Source: Lates calcarifer (lineage: Eukaryota; Chordata; Actinopteri; Centropomidae). From it: DNA of 64,000 nucleotides. The stretch spans positions 9,718,194 through 9,782,193 of the forward strand of contig NC_066852.1 in the NCBI RefSeq assembly GCF_001640805.2. The letters are read 5' to 3'. This document shows, in pieces, positions 37,899 to 49,600 of the stretch. A program made the position numbers and the translations under genes. The first letter of the stretch is position 1; each line of letters opens with the position of its first letter. The notes under the pieces were generated by a model. It did no database searches. It saw only the letters and a program-made list of their open reading frames with translations, and was not told the origin of the DNA.

Positions 37899-40800
37899 CT
37901 ACAAAAATAGAAGGTATCATCATCAGATTACTGAATTACACAGTTCTATCTTTCTGTTTCCTCCCCATAATCCTAAAACTGTAAATTCATTGCTTGAGAC
38001 TGACAGAATTATTTTCTGGATTGGGCATTTGTGAGTGCAAAGATTCAGTGGCATTCCCTTTAGTAAGTAACTTTCTTACCTTCCCTGGAGACAGTTTCAC
38101 CCATAGCTCATTCTCTGGTCGCCGTAGTTCTGTTGTCAGCTCTCGATGTGCCACATACCATTGCTGAACAACACCATGGGGGATTGTGTTTATCACTGAT
38201 CGATCATAGTTGTTGTACCTGTTGAAAAAAACAGAGGAAAAGAAAAGCTTTTGATTTTGTTGATTTGAAGTTTAAAACATTTCATCATATCCTCAAATTA
38301 CAGAAGTATGTATATTTTTACACACATGATGTAAAAATAGTAAGAAAGTAACTATTGAGAAATTTCTCAACCAACTTCTATATAATATAGTATATTAAGT
38401 CACTTTATTTTATTTATAGCCAAGAGCACAAAATATTGAAAGGTAATAAATATAATACATTCTAGTGAAATACAATTGCTGTAAGATGAATAAGAGAAAC
38501 AAAAAACAGTGATGCTAACTCTCAAACACTGAACATATAATGCGATGTCTGATAATTCATAACTGAACAAACATGAGAATACTGACACCAAACATACCGG
38601 ATGAGGTAAATTTCATTGTTCCAAGGATAGACGTTAACCACAGGGCCAATGCCAGTCATGTGGTTTCTATGGTTGTCAGTGTTTTCAATGTACTCGTGCC
38701 TAATGGGCACACGGGAAAGCAGCTCAAAATGTTCAGGTGACCGCTGGCGTAATGTTTCAGCAGCATAGAACCCATCCACAAGTAGTGTCCTTCCCCCGGT
38801 TCCTTCATGCTTTAGGCAGTGGAAAACCTGTATTCTGTAAGAACAATCAGTGGTATTAAGTAAAAAAAAAACAAAGTAAACAAAGTTCCTGTCACTTCTA
38901 TTGTATTGGGACTGTTTTGAAAAGTTCCATCCCTCCTGCACTTACCCACATGGTTCCTGAAAGTATGAGGTGTCAGTGTGACGATCCAGGGCCAGCTGGC
39001 TGTAGGCAGTGTCTCCTCTGGAAAAATCTGAAGTAAAGCACCACGTCCTTCCATATGTGGTCTCCCTAGTGAGTAACACACAAAATATAGGTGGATTAGG
39101 AATAAGTAGACAAAGGCTCAAAATCTTTTGCATTGCCTCTGAATGTAATACTAGTTGCTAGTTATATGAGAATGTCTTTTGTCACAGAAAGACTTTCAGT
39201 GTAGTATAGGCCAACAGAAGTGTTTCATACCTGATAAGACTGACCCTCTGGGTAACTGCCTCTGTGGCCTCCACTGTAGCTGGGACATCATCTACGAAAG
39301 CGATCCCGTACAGAAGATAGTTCTGGAGGAACTTCTTCACTTCATCATCACAACTCATAAATGTGTCCCATTTGGCTGATGGTATGTTTGCACTTTTGTA
39401 GATGTCTGAGTTCCAAAAGATGCGTGGCTGGACAGTGCTCTGCTTCTTTCCTTCATAACTGTTCTCAGCTAGCCAATTGAGACTGTACTTTGACACATGA
39501 CCACCAGGCCCTGGCATAAAGACATGAAAAATATTGTTATTAGGTACAATTAATGGAAAGTGCATTTCAAAACTACACTTGACCTGATCTATGAGTGCAT
39601 ATATGCAGCAAATGAGTACAAGGGGCCCTGATGGGAGCCCATAGGAACCCTTGTAGCATTAAGACTCAGCATTTACTAAACCAAGTCTATGCACTCCCTA
39701 TCCACTCCCAGACTCAGCTGACCTTGAATATGCGCTGCTAACAGGGAGAGGCACAGCTGCCAGGATGCCTGCAGGAGCATGTGCATCATCAATTGTCTTG
39801 GGGCTGACAGGTCCCCATTTGTCAGTTTATATAAGACACAGTGCCACTCTAGTGTGTACATAAAAACACAGTGACAGTCCATCTTTTGTGCAAGAACTGC
39901 TGCAGCCAAGCAGCCCACAGGGAGACATCAGCCTATGGAGGACCACAAGTGTCACAGCAATAGTAATAAAGCATTTCATTAATTTCTAACAAATTGTACT
40001 ATAAAAACAGGCATTAATACATTTGTTTACAAATTAATTTACTTATAGATTAGTAAATATTTATTTAGTAAAGTCTTTAATTTGCATAGAAATTAGCTCA
40101 AATTAAGCAGTTTACAAAAAACAGCACCCAAAACAGTAGTACATGATTTAAAAATACATGAATTAATTCATATTTTAATAACCTCTCTCTTTTCCATTTC
40201 CATTATTCAATTTGCTCTGCATTTAGCCCTTCCATGACACTTTCAGCCTTGAGCTGGTAAAATGATGTAAAACCATGCAAGATAGGCATGGAATGATGTA
40301 AGCACATACACTTATGCTCTTAAAAGGATCTTCTTGGCACCTAAACAAATTTGGAAAAGATAGCTAGGGAATTAGGTGGGTGCAGCTCTGAAACCAATCA
40401 GAGAGCTTGTTACATTATGTATTTTTAAATGATGTGCTTATTGACTGTTTTATGTTATTTTTCTATATCCATTTTTTAAATTAAATCTAATTAAATCTAA
40501 TTCTTCTAAATTCTAAATTCTTTAAATTTCCATTATAATGTTAAATATCAAATTACTTTGAAATTTAGTGAATGGTAATTTAATGATTAACATATGTATT
40601 AACAAAATATTCTACAATTTGTTGTTATTGCTATTTCTTTGACACTTTTGGTCCTCCATATCAGTCAGTTTGACAGTCCTGAGTAGCATGTAAGCCAGAC
40701 TGGTGCCCATACAAAAAAGCATGGGCATCTCCAAGCTGTCAGACTCTGAATGGGCCGATATGGTATTAAAAGCTTGTAGTGATATCATATGCCTGTCCTT

Positions 40801-43543
40801 ATTTTGCTCCTCACTGAAAAACTCAATGCTCCAGTACTATAATCATCTCCCTGCTCCTGTCAAAGCTGACCCACACTGGGCTGCGGGGTCACAGAGATTT
40901 TAAGTGTGGCATAATATGGCAGGAAAGTGGGAAGGTGAGTGCTTGGAGTGCACATGAAGCCAGTGTATTTCACTCGCAAGGGACATTGTAGCAGTAGCAC
41001 CTGTTTCTTTTCAACACCTGGCTGCTGTGGGACCATTTATTCCTCTTACTCACAGAAGAGGCAACTAAATCCCACATGACTTTGTCTACATGAAGGAGCA
41101 GGCTGCTAGTGGAGACAGAATAAGGGATGGCTCCAGGTAGTCTGGGCTTTGGGCTAGTTAAGCTAGTTCATCTCTGTCTGCTGGAGCCTCTCTGGGGAAC
41201 AGCTCAGTGGCTTGGAGGTCTGCTCCATCTGGGTGATTAAGAAGTGGATGAGGTGTTGTGCTGTGTCCTGTGCAGCCCATGTTATCCTGTGAAAGGAGAA
41301 CACTGCAGTGTCCTTCATTTGTATTACAACTCCAGAGCACACCCAAGAGTTTGATAAACAATCATCTGCCTTTTGTCTCAGAAACAACTTGGGTAGTGTG
41401 GGAATACTATAAATAAAATGTATTGCACAGTTTTAGTGGACACAATAGCACAAAAAAGAATTTGAGTTGTCTGTGTATCCAACTACTGGTAGCACTCATA
41501 TGTCCACAGAATACACTAAATGAGCAGCATATACAGTCTATTATAAAACTGAGTATATATCTGATCAGTATCACTAAAATTAAAGGTAACTGCAAATCCT
41601 GTCCATTTAATGCGTAAATAGTGAATTGTGCTCATAATTTTTCCAGCAATGCAACAGCAGCTTCTGTTGTAGTGAGTATGGCTCAACACCTCCTAAACAC
41701 TGCTGTAACTGCTGTGGCTTATGCTCTTTAGCCTGCAGATGCACTCTCACCCTCTCCCATCTTTGTGAAGTTTCATTATCTCATTTCTTACTTGTTCAGG
41801 CAGTACCTCACCATATGAAGCCATGTTGAATTAGACACCACCCAGGCCAAAACAGAGAAAGCTGTTGTGTTCACGGGCTCATTTAAATACTCTACACAAT
41901 ATACAATTGTGGATCAAGAGCATATCCAGTTTTGTTATACATTGTATTTTTCAGTGTCATCTTTTTATGTGACAGTGACCACTGGGGGCCAAAGTCTGCT
42001 TTACCAGTCTGTTAAAGATGTTGGATTTCAACGGTTGCTGATAAAGGTTGATTCTAAATATACATTACATAATACTCCTTTTAAGCATGAATATCTCTTT
42101 ATGGTTTACAGCTTAAATAGTGTTACCTGACAACACCCTAAGGATTACCCGACAACAGAGTGAATCTTTACAAGATAAAATATGACACAGGGAAAAGTCC
42201 ACCTCTGCCCACGCCTGTGTTGAAAACTTATGATTATACTCTAAAATGATTGAGTCTTTTCACAGCTACCATTGTTTGTGTGTGTGTGTGTGTGCTGAAA
42301 CAGAAGCAAATGCTAAAAATGAGTATAGCTCAATTTAATTACATCTTACTTTGTTAGAAAAATGGATATCTGAGATATCTCACCTGAAGCAATTCCAAGA
42401 TGCAAATTATTGGTTCACTTATTGAATCTGTAAAGTTTCACCTGCTCAATAAAATGCATTATCTTTATGTATGCCTGGTGGAGTTTATGACAAATTCATC
42501 GTAACACATTTTAACAAGTTTTATGAATGTGATGCGTTGTGATATATTTGAATAGCTAACCAGCCTATTCAAATGCATTACATTTGACTGTATCCAAATG
42601 TGGTAAATCTCCCAAAGAAGATTCTGACATTTGATTATAACTATAAGAAATGCATTTTTCTCAGAACTGCATTTTAGCTTGGAATCTTTGAGTTTCTTTG
42701 TTCCATCCAATCATAATAACATAAATGTGGTAGTAACATGCAAAATAATTTACAAAGCCAGTTGGTTTTGTGAATGTGCATGGCCAGATTTGTTAAAATG
42801 TAAAAATGTGCAGCATATGTATGACAGTTTCATTGCAAAACCAAAAAAACAAGTTTAGTGTTACAGTGGAGAACTAACTGGCCCTAGGTTTTCTTCAAGT
42901 CAGTTGTACAAGGGCAATTTAATTAAACAGAGTTTATTTGATTATATACATTACATGAGCAACTATAACATTTGCGGGTTCTGACACAAGATCACAAGAG
43001 TTGATAATATGATAATTCCTCAACAAATGCAATGAATCAGATTACTACTGAGTGACATATAGGGGTCTCTGGGGCCCAACGTTTCCCGCTTTACCCAGCT
43101 GGTAGGTTGTTGTACTTATAAGTGACTTACATGAGAGGACGAGATGGCCATCTTCCACTGCCGTACGGTCCGGGCGGATGTTGAGGTCTATACTGCCAGT
43201 GTCCAGGATTCTTTGGTTAGTTTGGGAGTTGTATGACGACACGGAGCGGCAGTGATCCCGCAGCCACACGTAGTTAAAATGCATCTGTGTCCCCGCATAG
43301 TTGAGCTCTAGTGATTTCATATGCAGGTTAACAATAATGTCTTTACGCACGTATAAACTGGGTGAACATTACACCATTAAACTCACCGAGAGAGTCCTGG
43401 TGCAGGTGAAGAGTTGCAGAGGTCGCAGCACAGGCGCGGACCTGCGTCTTATGTGTCCATGGTGTGTGTGTGTGTCTGAGAGCAGACAGCAGCTGAGCCT
43501 GCTGCAGCGCGGGACGCACGGTCCTCTTTAATGCACCTAACAT
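37767..43543 (-). CDS. tmlhe: Trimethyllysine dioxygenase, mitochondrial
   Basis: The Fe(II)/2-oxoglutarate dioxygenase that hydroxylates N6,N6,N6-trimethyllysine at C3, the first step of carnitine biosynthesis, in mitochondria. Seven minus-strand exons join in phase: 43543-43387, 43307-43131, 39510-39231, 39065-38946, 38834-38598, 38218-38080 and 37898-37767 (1242 nt, 413 residues; human 421). The N terminus (MLGALKRTVRPALQQAQLLS) is basic and amphipathic, as expected for a mitochondrial targeting peptide. NYVWLRDHCRS marks the family's N-terminal domain. The iron ligands are visible: His234 and Asp236 in DRHTDTSYF, and His381 in WRVMHGRESF, with Arg383 next to it as a likely 2-oxoglutarate contact. 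These are offset by eight from the human residues I remember, consistent with a shorter N terminus. It is convergent with vsig1 and divergent from mpp1, with start codons 2.95 kb apart. All active-site residues are intact. Confidence 0.97.
38080..38218 (-). CDS. tmlhe: tmlhe exon 6
   Basis: 139 bp; acceptor tttcaacag, donor gtaaga. It encodes YNNYDRSVINTIPHGVVQQW and then TTELRRPENELWVKLSPGK. Confidence 0.96.
38598..38834 (-). CDS. tmlhe: tmlhe exon 5
   Basis: 237 bp; acceptor ttcttacag, donor gtatgt. It encodes IQVFHCLKHEGTGGRTLLVD followed by GFYAAETLRQ and IGPVVNVYPWNNEIYLIR, strongly conserved in the family. Confidence 0.97.
38946..39065 (-). CDS. tmlhe: tmlhe exon 4, HxD iron site
   Basis: 120 bp; acceptor ttactcactag, donor gtaagt. 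It encodes TWCFTSDFSRGDTAYSQLAL and then DRHTDTSYFQEPC, which holds the His-x-Asp metal ligands. Confidence 0.97.
39231..39510 (-). CDS. tmlhe: tmlhe exon 3
   Basis: 280 bp; acceptor ctttatgccag, donor gtatga. It encodes GGHVSKYSLNWLAENSYEGK, then the LQNYLLYGIAFVDDVP motif typical of the gamma-butyrobetaine/TML dioxygenase family. The upstream intron, 3.6 kb, is the largest of the gene. Confidence 0.96.
39511..43130 (-). other. tmlhe: tmlhe intron 2
   Basis: A 3.6 kb intron with AT-rich stretches (around 40470-40520 the words taaatct and taaattc repeat in short tandem) and a short GT microsatellite at 42278-42294. I see no exon or recognisable repeat in it. Confidence 0.7.
42278..42294 (+). 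repeat. (GT)n microsatellite
   Basis: About eight GT units within the tmlhe second intron. Confidence 0.85.
43131..43307 (-). CDS. tmlhe: tmlhe exon 2, N-terminal domain
   Basis: 177 bp; acceptor aaatcactag, donor gtaagt. It encodes ELNYAGTQMHFNYVWLRDHC and the LDTGSIDLNIRPD segment. The split Trp codon at the end continues into the PGGHVSKY motif. Confidence 0.95.
43387..43543 (-). CDS. tmlhe: tmlhe exon 1 (coding part), targeting peptide
   Basis: 157 bp from ATG to the donor gtgagt. It encodes 52 residues ending LHLHQDSL. Joined through a 79-nt intron it gives QDSLELNYAGTQMHF, which aligns with the human HEDHFELKYANTVMRF segment. Confidence 0.9.
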
Positions 43544-44207
43544 CGCTACACAGACACTTTCTGCTCAGGAAAATAGAACAGACCGCTAAGTTACCGTGCA
43601 GTGACTGACCCCCCTCCCTGAAAGAATAGTAGTATGCCTTTTTCTCTCCCTCTTCACCACCGTTTAAGCTTCACTGTCACACGATACAATTCCTCAGTAC
43701 ACTGACAGAGATTAATTATTAAACACGACAGTTTCTCCTGTGATTTGGTTTCATATTAAAGGGACAAGAAAGCCAGTCGGACCATCACACTGTAGCACCG
43801 GTGAAGTGGTTTACCACACGTACAACTACCGTCACAGCAGTACCCGGATGTACAGGACAACTGTGTGGGTCATCGCCTCTTAGTCCTCATGATCTTGGTT
43901 AAAATTCTATGTGGATGCCTTTACCCAAGTCAGAATATACACTGTGTGTACAGGGGGTATGTAGAGGCTGACACAAAATATGTAAAACAAGTAGACTCAA
44001 CAAACAAAGCAAGAGAGGAAAAACCAGTTCTCCTGAATTTAGACCAAGCAGCTTATGACACTGATGAATGATGGGAGGATAGATGGATTGCAAAGCTGTA
44101 GGCAGGTGACTGAAGGGTTTCTCTGCAAGGAAGTGTTCAGGTGGAGGCCAGCTGTCCTCTCATGATCAGTTGAATTAGTAGATAACAGCCTAAACAACAG
44201 GAGCTTT

Positions 44208-44375
44208 TCGCAGCAGACATTTTGACTTGTCAGCAGCGCAGGTGTTACTAACACAAACAATGGCTCTGTTGTTTTTAAGTTTCCCAGTAAGCCATGGCAG
44301 TGAGCCAGCAGCGGCAAAACCAGGATCCTGAATCTGAGGCCGCTAAATGGAATTCAGCCAGCATTCAATTTGTTT
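44208..44375 (+). repeat. interspersed repeat shared with 23317-23452
   Basis: Contains agacattttgact, cccagtaagccatggcagtg, aggatcctgaatctgaggcc and gctaaatggaattcagcc, matching the 23.3 kb copy in order and orientation, with about 30 extra bases near the start (cagcgcaggtgttactaaca). Confidence 0.65.
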
Positions 44376-46178
44376 GTTTACGTTTTTTGATTTTCCTCTC
44401 TTTTAGTGTTTGCTCTTTTCTCTGAAGGTTCATGATTCAAGTGCATCTGTATATTATAATGTAATGTAAAAAAAAAAAAATGTAATGGCTATTTACATGA
44501 CTAGCAGAGATGAAGCCTATATTTAGCTTGCTGACCCTTTTCATGAGGATAATGGTGGATGGCTGATACAAATGTGCATGCTGGCTCCCTCTGGAGTCCC
44601 CTCTGGAAACTAGCAGCCTGGCTGAATACTTTCTCCTTTTTCCCCCACAACTGTCTGTCTGTTTTGGTGTTGGTGTGTGTCATAATGAAAATCAGTGGGG
44701 CTCAACTGTACAGCAAACCCTGGTCCTACTGGGTTTCCAAAGTAATAATGACAATAATACTAATACAATCTAAAAGACTTCTAAAGTTCATTAAGTGCAC
44801 ATCACACATAAAACATGACAGAGCATCCAAATGATATTTACTGTGTTATGAAATGTAAAAACAAAGAGGGAACATTCTTTGGCCACTTTTTTCACCACTC
44901 TCAGGAAACTATACTGGGAAATGCTATGAAGTTGTCATCCATATAAAAAGGAGGGAGGAGATTAGACAGATACGGGGGTGATTTCTACATACAGTCAAAA
45001 TAAAGAGTTCCCTTTTGCATATACCAGAGAGAAATCATGTATATTCCCTCACTTCCCCATTCATTTTACTTTATTTCAGGGGTCTAAAGTGTGGGTTGTG
45101 AGGAAAATTTAATATAGGTATTCAGGAAAACTGACTGAAAACATGAGGAAAAATGTAAATTTTGTAAAAATCTAAACAAGTATCAATATATTAAGTTTAA
45201 CAAAATAAAGATCTTTGTAATGTATCTCTGTACATCCATGTATTTGTTTTGAGCCCCATAATTGATGCAGTCACTTGTATTGAGGAAGAAGGTAATCGTG
45301 GGTCAATGAGACTGGGTTCTGTGGATACAGTACCTCTCTTCTTGGCAACATTGTTGCACTTGACTAATCATATAAAAACACACCCTCGGATGCTGCAACA
45401 CTGTTACCATTTGGCTCAGTGATAATCGGACTACTGCCATTGATGATCGTTGAATTTATTTAAAATAAGCACACAGACAGTCACGCTGCAGCTGGGTGTA
45501 ACGGACATCTTAAGTGAGCTGCAGGGATCACCGTCAGTAAAGCTCCGTTATTTTGTTTCCTCGTTTCCTGATAGTGCAGCCCTGCTGGGAGCGCTGCAGT
45601 AATGCTGCATTCATGAGCTGTCGGGAAATGTGTTTAGGAGGTCAAACAACATAGGAGAGTTAAGTGATGTTTTATGATGTTTCATTCATCTATAATTATT
45701 CTGTCTCCATTGTACCTTGTCACCACTCACATTTACTGTGGAGATTTGATGAGTAAAAAGTTTAGTTAGTTGAAGCAAAATTGTAAAAATCAAACGGGAA
45801 AAACTATGCTGCAGAAATATAATACAAAGTAGCGAAAAAGTGGCGTATAAGAGTATAATAAATCAAAGGCTGAAACAGAGCTAGGCAACCAAACAACAAT
45901 GTGTGTTAACGATGCCTCCACTGTTTTCTAAACTAAAGGTAACAGTCTTAATTGTTAATTAATTAAGTAAGGACCCACAGATAGAAAGTGTTAAATAGGC
46001 ATGAGAGACAAATGAGTGATTGGATCTGCGCTACAAAACATATGGTAGGGTATAATATAAACATAGCTCCATAGGAACTAAGAAAATTTTTAAAAATATG
46101 TGAAAGATTAAAAAACAACTGTCTGTGTTGTCTCTGTTTTGTGCTTTATTTTCCGTGTAGAAACAGTTCGATGCGTGG

Positions 46179-46186
46179 TATATAAA
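46179..46186 (+). promoter_or_regulatory. candidate mpp1 TATA box
   Basis: TATATAAA in gcgtggtatataaacaac, 307 bases before the mpp1 start codon. If used, transcription would begin near 46210 and the 5' UTR would be about 280 nt. This is sequence match only. Confidence 0.3.
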
Positions 46187-46350
46187 CAACTTGAGTGCTA
46201 CGATTTCGGAGCGTACAAGGAGCACGTGAAAGCAGCATGAGCCTGCCCCTCTGAGCAGCAGTCAGTTACATGTTTACTTGCTTTGTCAGCGGTGTCCCCG
46301 CAGCAAATCTTTCGTGTACCTCACCTGCTGCTGATCAAAACCTTGGACTT

Positions 46351-46388
46351 TTATCTCTGACTTATCACATCATCAGGTCTCCTTATCA
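46351..46388 (-). promoter_or_regulatory. cluster of three GATA-factor motifs
   Basis: Three reverse-strand WGATAR sites, at 46351-46356 (TTATCT), 46362-46367 (TTATCA) and 46383-46388 (TTATCA), lie within 38 bases and end 104 bases before the mpp1 start codon. MPP1/p55 is an abundant red-cell membrane protein, so erythroid GATA control is plausible but inferred. Confidence 0.45.
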
Positions 46389-46492
46389 GCAGTTTCCTCT
46401 CCCGCAGCGTTTTATTTCGCCAGCCTCTGGTGGACCTTGAGCGGGGGCACATCGGGTTCACAGGCTTTTTTTTTTTTAGCTAGCAAGGAAAG

Positions 46493-46615
46493 ATGACGTT
46501 AAAATCCAATAAAAACGAACCTGCTGTCATACTGGAGTCTGTCAGCAGCGTCCGGACAGCCCTCTCCGATCTGTACCTGGAGCAGCTTCTTCAAAATAAA
46601 CCAAAGTCTGACAAG
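46493..46615 (+). CDS. mpp1: mpp1 exon 1 (coding part)
   Basis: From ATG to the donor gtacgg; 41 residues, including [17 protein letters not shown], which corresponds to the conserved N-terminal L27-like stretch of p55. The donor is followed at once by a 17-base T run. Confidence 0.94.
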
Positions 46616-49600
46616 GTACGGTGTCGTTTTTTTTTTTTTTTTACCTTTCTTTTTTTTCACACCCCCAGATTTTGGTGTACATGTTTGCTTCCGGGAAGCA
46701 GAGCTGGGGCACATGGCCGTTTGTTTGTTCATCGACTAGATCTCTAAAAATAGACCCAGTTCTGTTTCCATTAAACAACTTACAGCAACTGAATGTGTCA
46801 GTCTCTCAAACAAAGAACTATACGTATAGATCTTTCCTCTATGTTAGTTACCTCTGCACCGCTTAGTAGTGCACAGTCAGCCTTAGCTGGGATCCAGTAG
46901 ACATTGCATTGGCAATTTCACTTCTGCATTTCTCCTCAAAAAACTACATGGAAATCATTTGACAAATTGGAGAAACGAGGCTAAGTCACGTGTCAGAAGG
47001 TCTACAGTATATGTTACGCTGTGATCATGCGACTATGAGTCAGTAAATTGTAGCAATTGTATTAATCCCATAATAATCATGTTAACAAATGACAGTAACA
47101 TCACTTTAAAGTAACAGCAATAGGCCTTTTTTCTAGGGCACTGTTACGCAATATAAAGAAGACAGACTGAAGGGAAATAAAGTTCATGTTGGTCCATTTT
47201 TAGTAGTGCTGTGTAATCCTGCCTACAGCTATGGCTGAGGCTGCTGCTAAGGAATCAACAGTGAGGCGGGTTGTTTACTGCATCACTCTGTGCCAGGCTT
47301 TGGTTCAAACTTGTTGTCAGGTTAAGGCCAGATTATGTTGTGAAAGCACTAACTTTGCCTTAACACCAACATGCATGACCACAAAAAAACCACAAAACAA
47401 CAGCAGCAACTTTTCTTTTAATGATCTGGAATAAGTCGGGCAGGGTGAAACCTAATTTAAATCATCAACGACCTTTGGGCTGAGGTTTGGCAGCCAGTGG
47501 CACCAAGGGAACTCTTTGTCCTCAACTTCTTCTGTGAATCTGAAAAGTCAGCACTGAGCTACTGAGGGAAATGTTAGAGGGAGGAAACTCCTTTCCTGAT
47601 ATCAGCAGTTTTTTTTTCCCAATAGCCTTGAGCAGCAGTCTTGCCAGCGTGTTCCTCTGCTCGATGTTGATTTGTGAAATCACTGTCTTTTAAGGGAGGT
47701 CACATGGTCCATTATCTCACTGTGGGGACTAGTGTGTATAATGCCTCTCCTGGGTGATTTACTGTATCTTATAGGTCCTTTTTCTGTAGTTCAGCTTAGA
47801 TGAGTAAAGTGACTGAGCCTGTTCTGATCTGTTGTTTTTTTCCTGCCTCACGCTGAGTTATGATCCTTTACAGACTGTTGCCTCAGACTCAAGAACTGTG
47901 CACTTGCCCCACATAGACAGTCATTCTTTCCCTCTGCATAGCTTTTAAACTCAAGGCTAACTACATGGCTTTAGGCACACCTTTTGCTGCCACAACTTCA
48001 GACTTCAAATTAATGTTAAGACCCTCACAAGTTTAGACAAGCCCAAGCCTGCTGTAGCTTTTAAATGTTTGAGTTCATCTGATAGGACCGTAATCCATGC
48101 TGTTTGTTTCTTCCAGAGTCCCATGTAGGTCAAATATTGATCTCCTGCTGTGTTCCTTCAAGAGATCAATACATTTTATCCTGCTGGCAGGAGATCCACC
48201 CTAAATCCTGCAAGGGGCAAAGGATTAATAATTAATGTTTCTTGACTTGAATGGCAAATCATCTCAAGAGAAAGAAACTAAAAGACAGAGACAAATTGTA
48301 TTATAAGGTAATCAGTCATATTAGATCATGGTACGTTATGTTGAAAAGCAGGTAACAATAGAAATGGATTTTTACAGTGTATTATCTTATTCAGAGATTA
48401 ATCCTATCCTATCACATTCTGTTTGATCTGTTTAATCTACTTCAAATAAAGCAATGAGCAAATGTTCAGAGCAGGAAGCACTCTGCTCCTGAAAGCCTTC
48501 TGCCTTTCAAGCAACTGTTTGTTTGTCCTGTTGCGTCTCCACACCCAGAACTGGCATTCACGTTTCTGAGTGAGGGTTTCCTGGCCCCCCAGTTATACTG
48601 ACATGATGTTGACTGTTAACAGTGATTAGAAGACACTGTGACAATGAATGTGATGAATACCTTTCAATTATGTATTCATCTCTTACACTGATAGTGTGAG
48701 TGGTAGGGCTCATTGTCAGAATCATGATCAAATGCATTTAATTAAAGAGGCCTCTTAGTGCTAATGCAAATCTAATCACACAAATGGATAATGATAATAT
48801 TGAACCTTTAGATTTGACCTTTTCCTGCTCAGTTGTGAGGGTTACCATTGGTCAGTATTTGTGAATATTGGCTTAACAGTTATTCCTGCCTGTAGTGGGA
48901 TCACACATACAAAATAACATTATATGATTGTCCAGCTGTTCCATTTTTAGGTACCTTTCACAAAACACATTAATCACATTAATTGACAGTAGTTATAAGA
49001 ACATTGCACAGATCCAGGGATGTAATTTCCTGTTGTCTCAGGAGCAACTCTAAATTAAAATGGTTTGTTCTTAAATAACAAATAAACCAGCTCCGGATTT
49101 CAGAGACAGAAATCAGAATATCAGATAGATAGATAGTCAGTAGATATTTATGTTGTGATTTTTATCTGTGGCAATATTGCTGTACAGATTCCTTTCTTCT
49201 GGGGATGTAATTTCATCTGTTTACCAAGGGACCCCATCTGAAAGCTCCCTCCTCCAACAGTCCTGACATATAACAGTACAAGAGCTGGTAAATAACTACC
49301 AGCCTGCACAGAAAAACAACTGGCTGTCTTTCATGACTCCCACGTTCAGTCTTCACTTGACTCACCACCTCTAAAATGAGTACGAAAATAGGAAAAGTTT
49401 TCCGCCTCAATAGAGGGTCTACCACAGTTACTGAGCTCAATTCACTAAATCATTTTTATGTTTTAAGAAGTTCCAGAAGTTCAGAAGTACAACTGTGGTG
49501 CAAACATAAACTGTACTTGTTTAAGATAATAATCTTGCCAAACTCCTGGCTGAGGTTATAAGGGGTGGTGGAGGAAGGTGATAATGATATTTATTGGTTT

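Larger units (their letters stand above)
43544..46492. other. divergent intergenic region of tmlhe and mpp1
   Basis: Must hold the promoters of both genes, which are transcribed away from each other. The first 300 bases next to tmlhe are relatively G+C-rich without a TATA box that I can defend. The mpp1 side has a TATA-like sequence at 46179-46186 and a cluster of GATA motifs at 46351-46388. A repeat lies at 44208-44375. No coding sequence is supported. Confidence 0.6.

Noticed and set aside
43351..43386. A 29-nt gap between tmlhe exon 1 and an upstream-extended exon 2.
   Set aside because: Too short to be a spliceosomal intron. The downstream acceptor at 43308 restores the conserved protein and gives a normal 79-nt intron.
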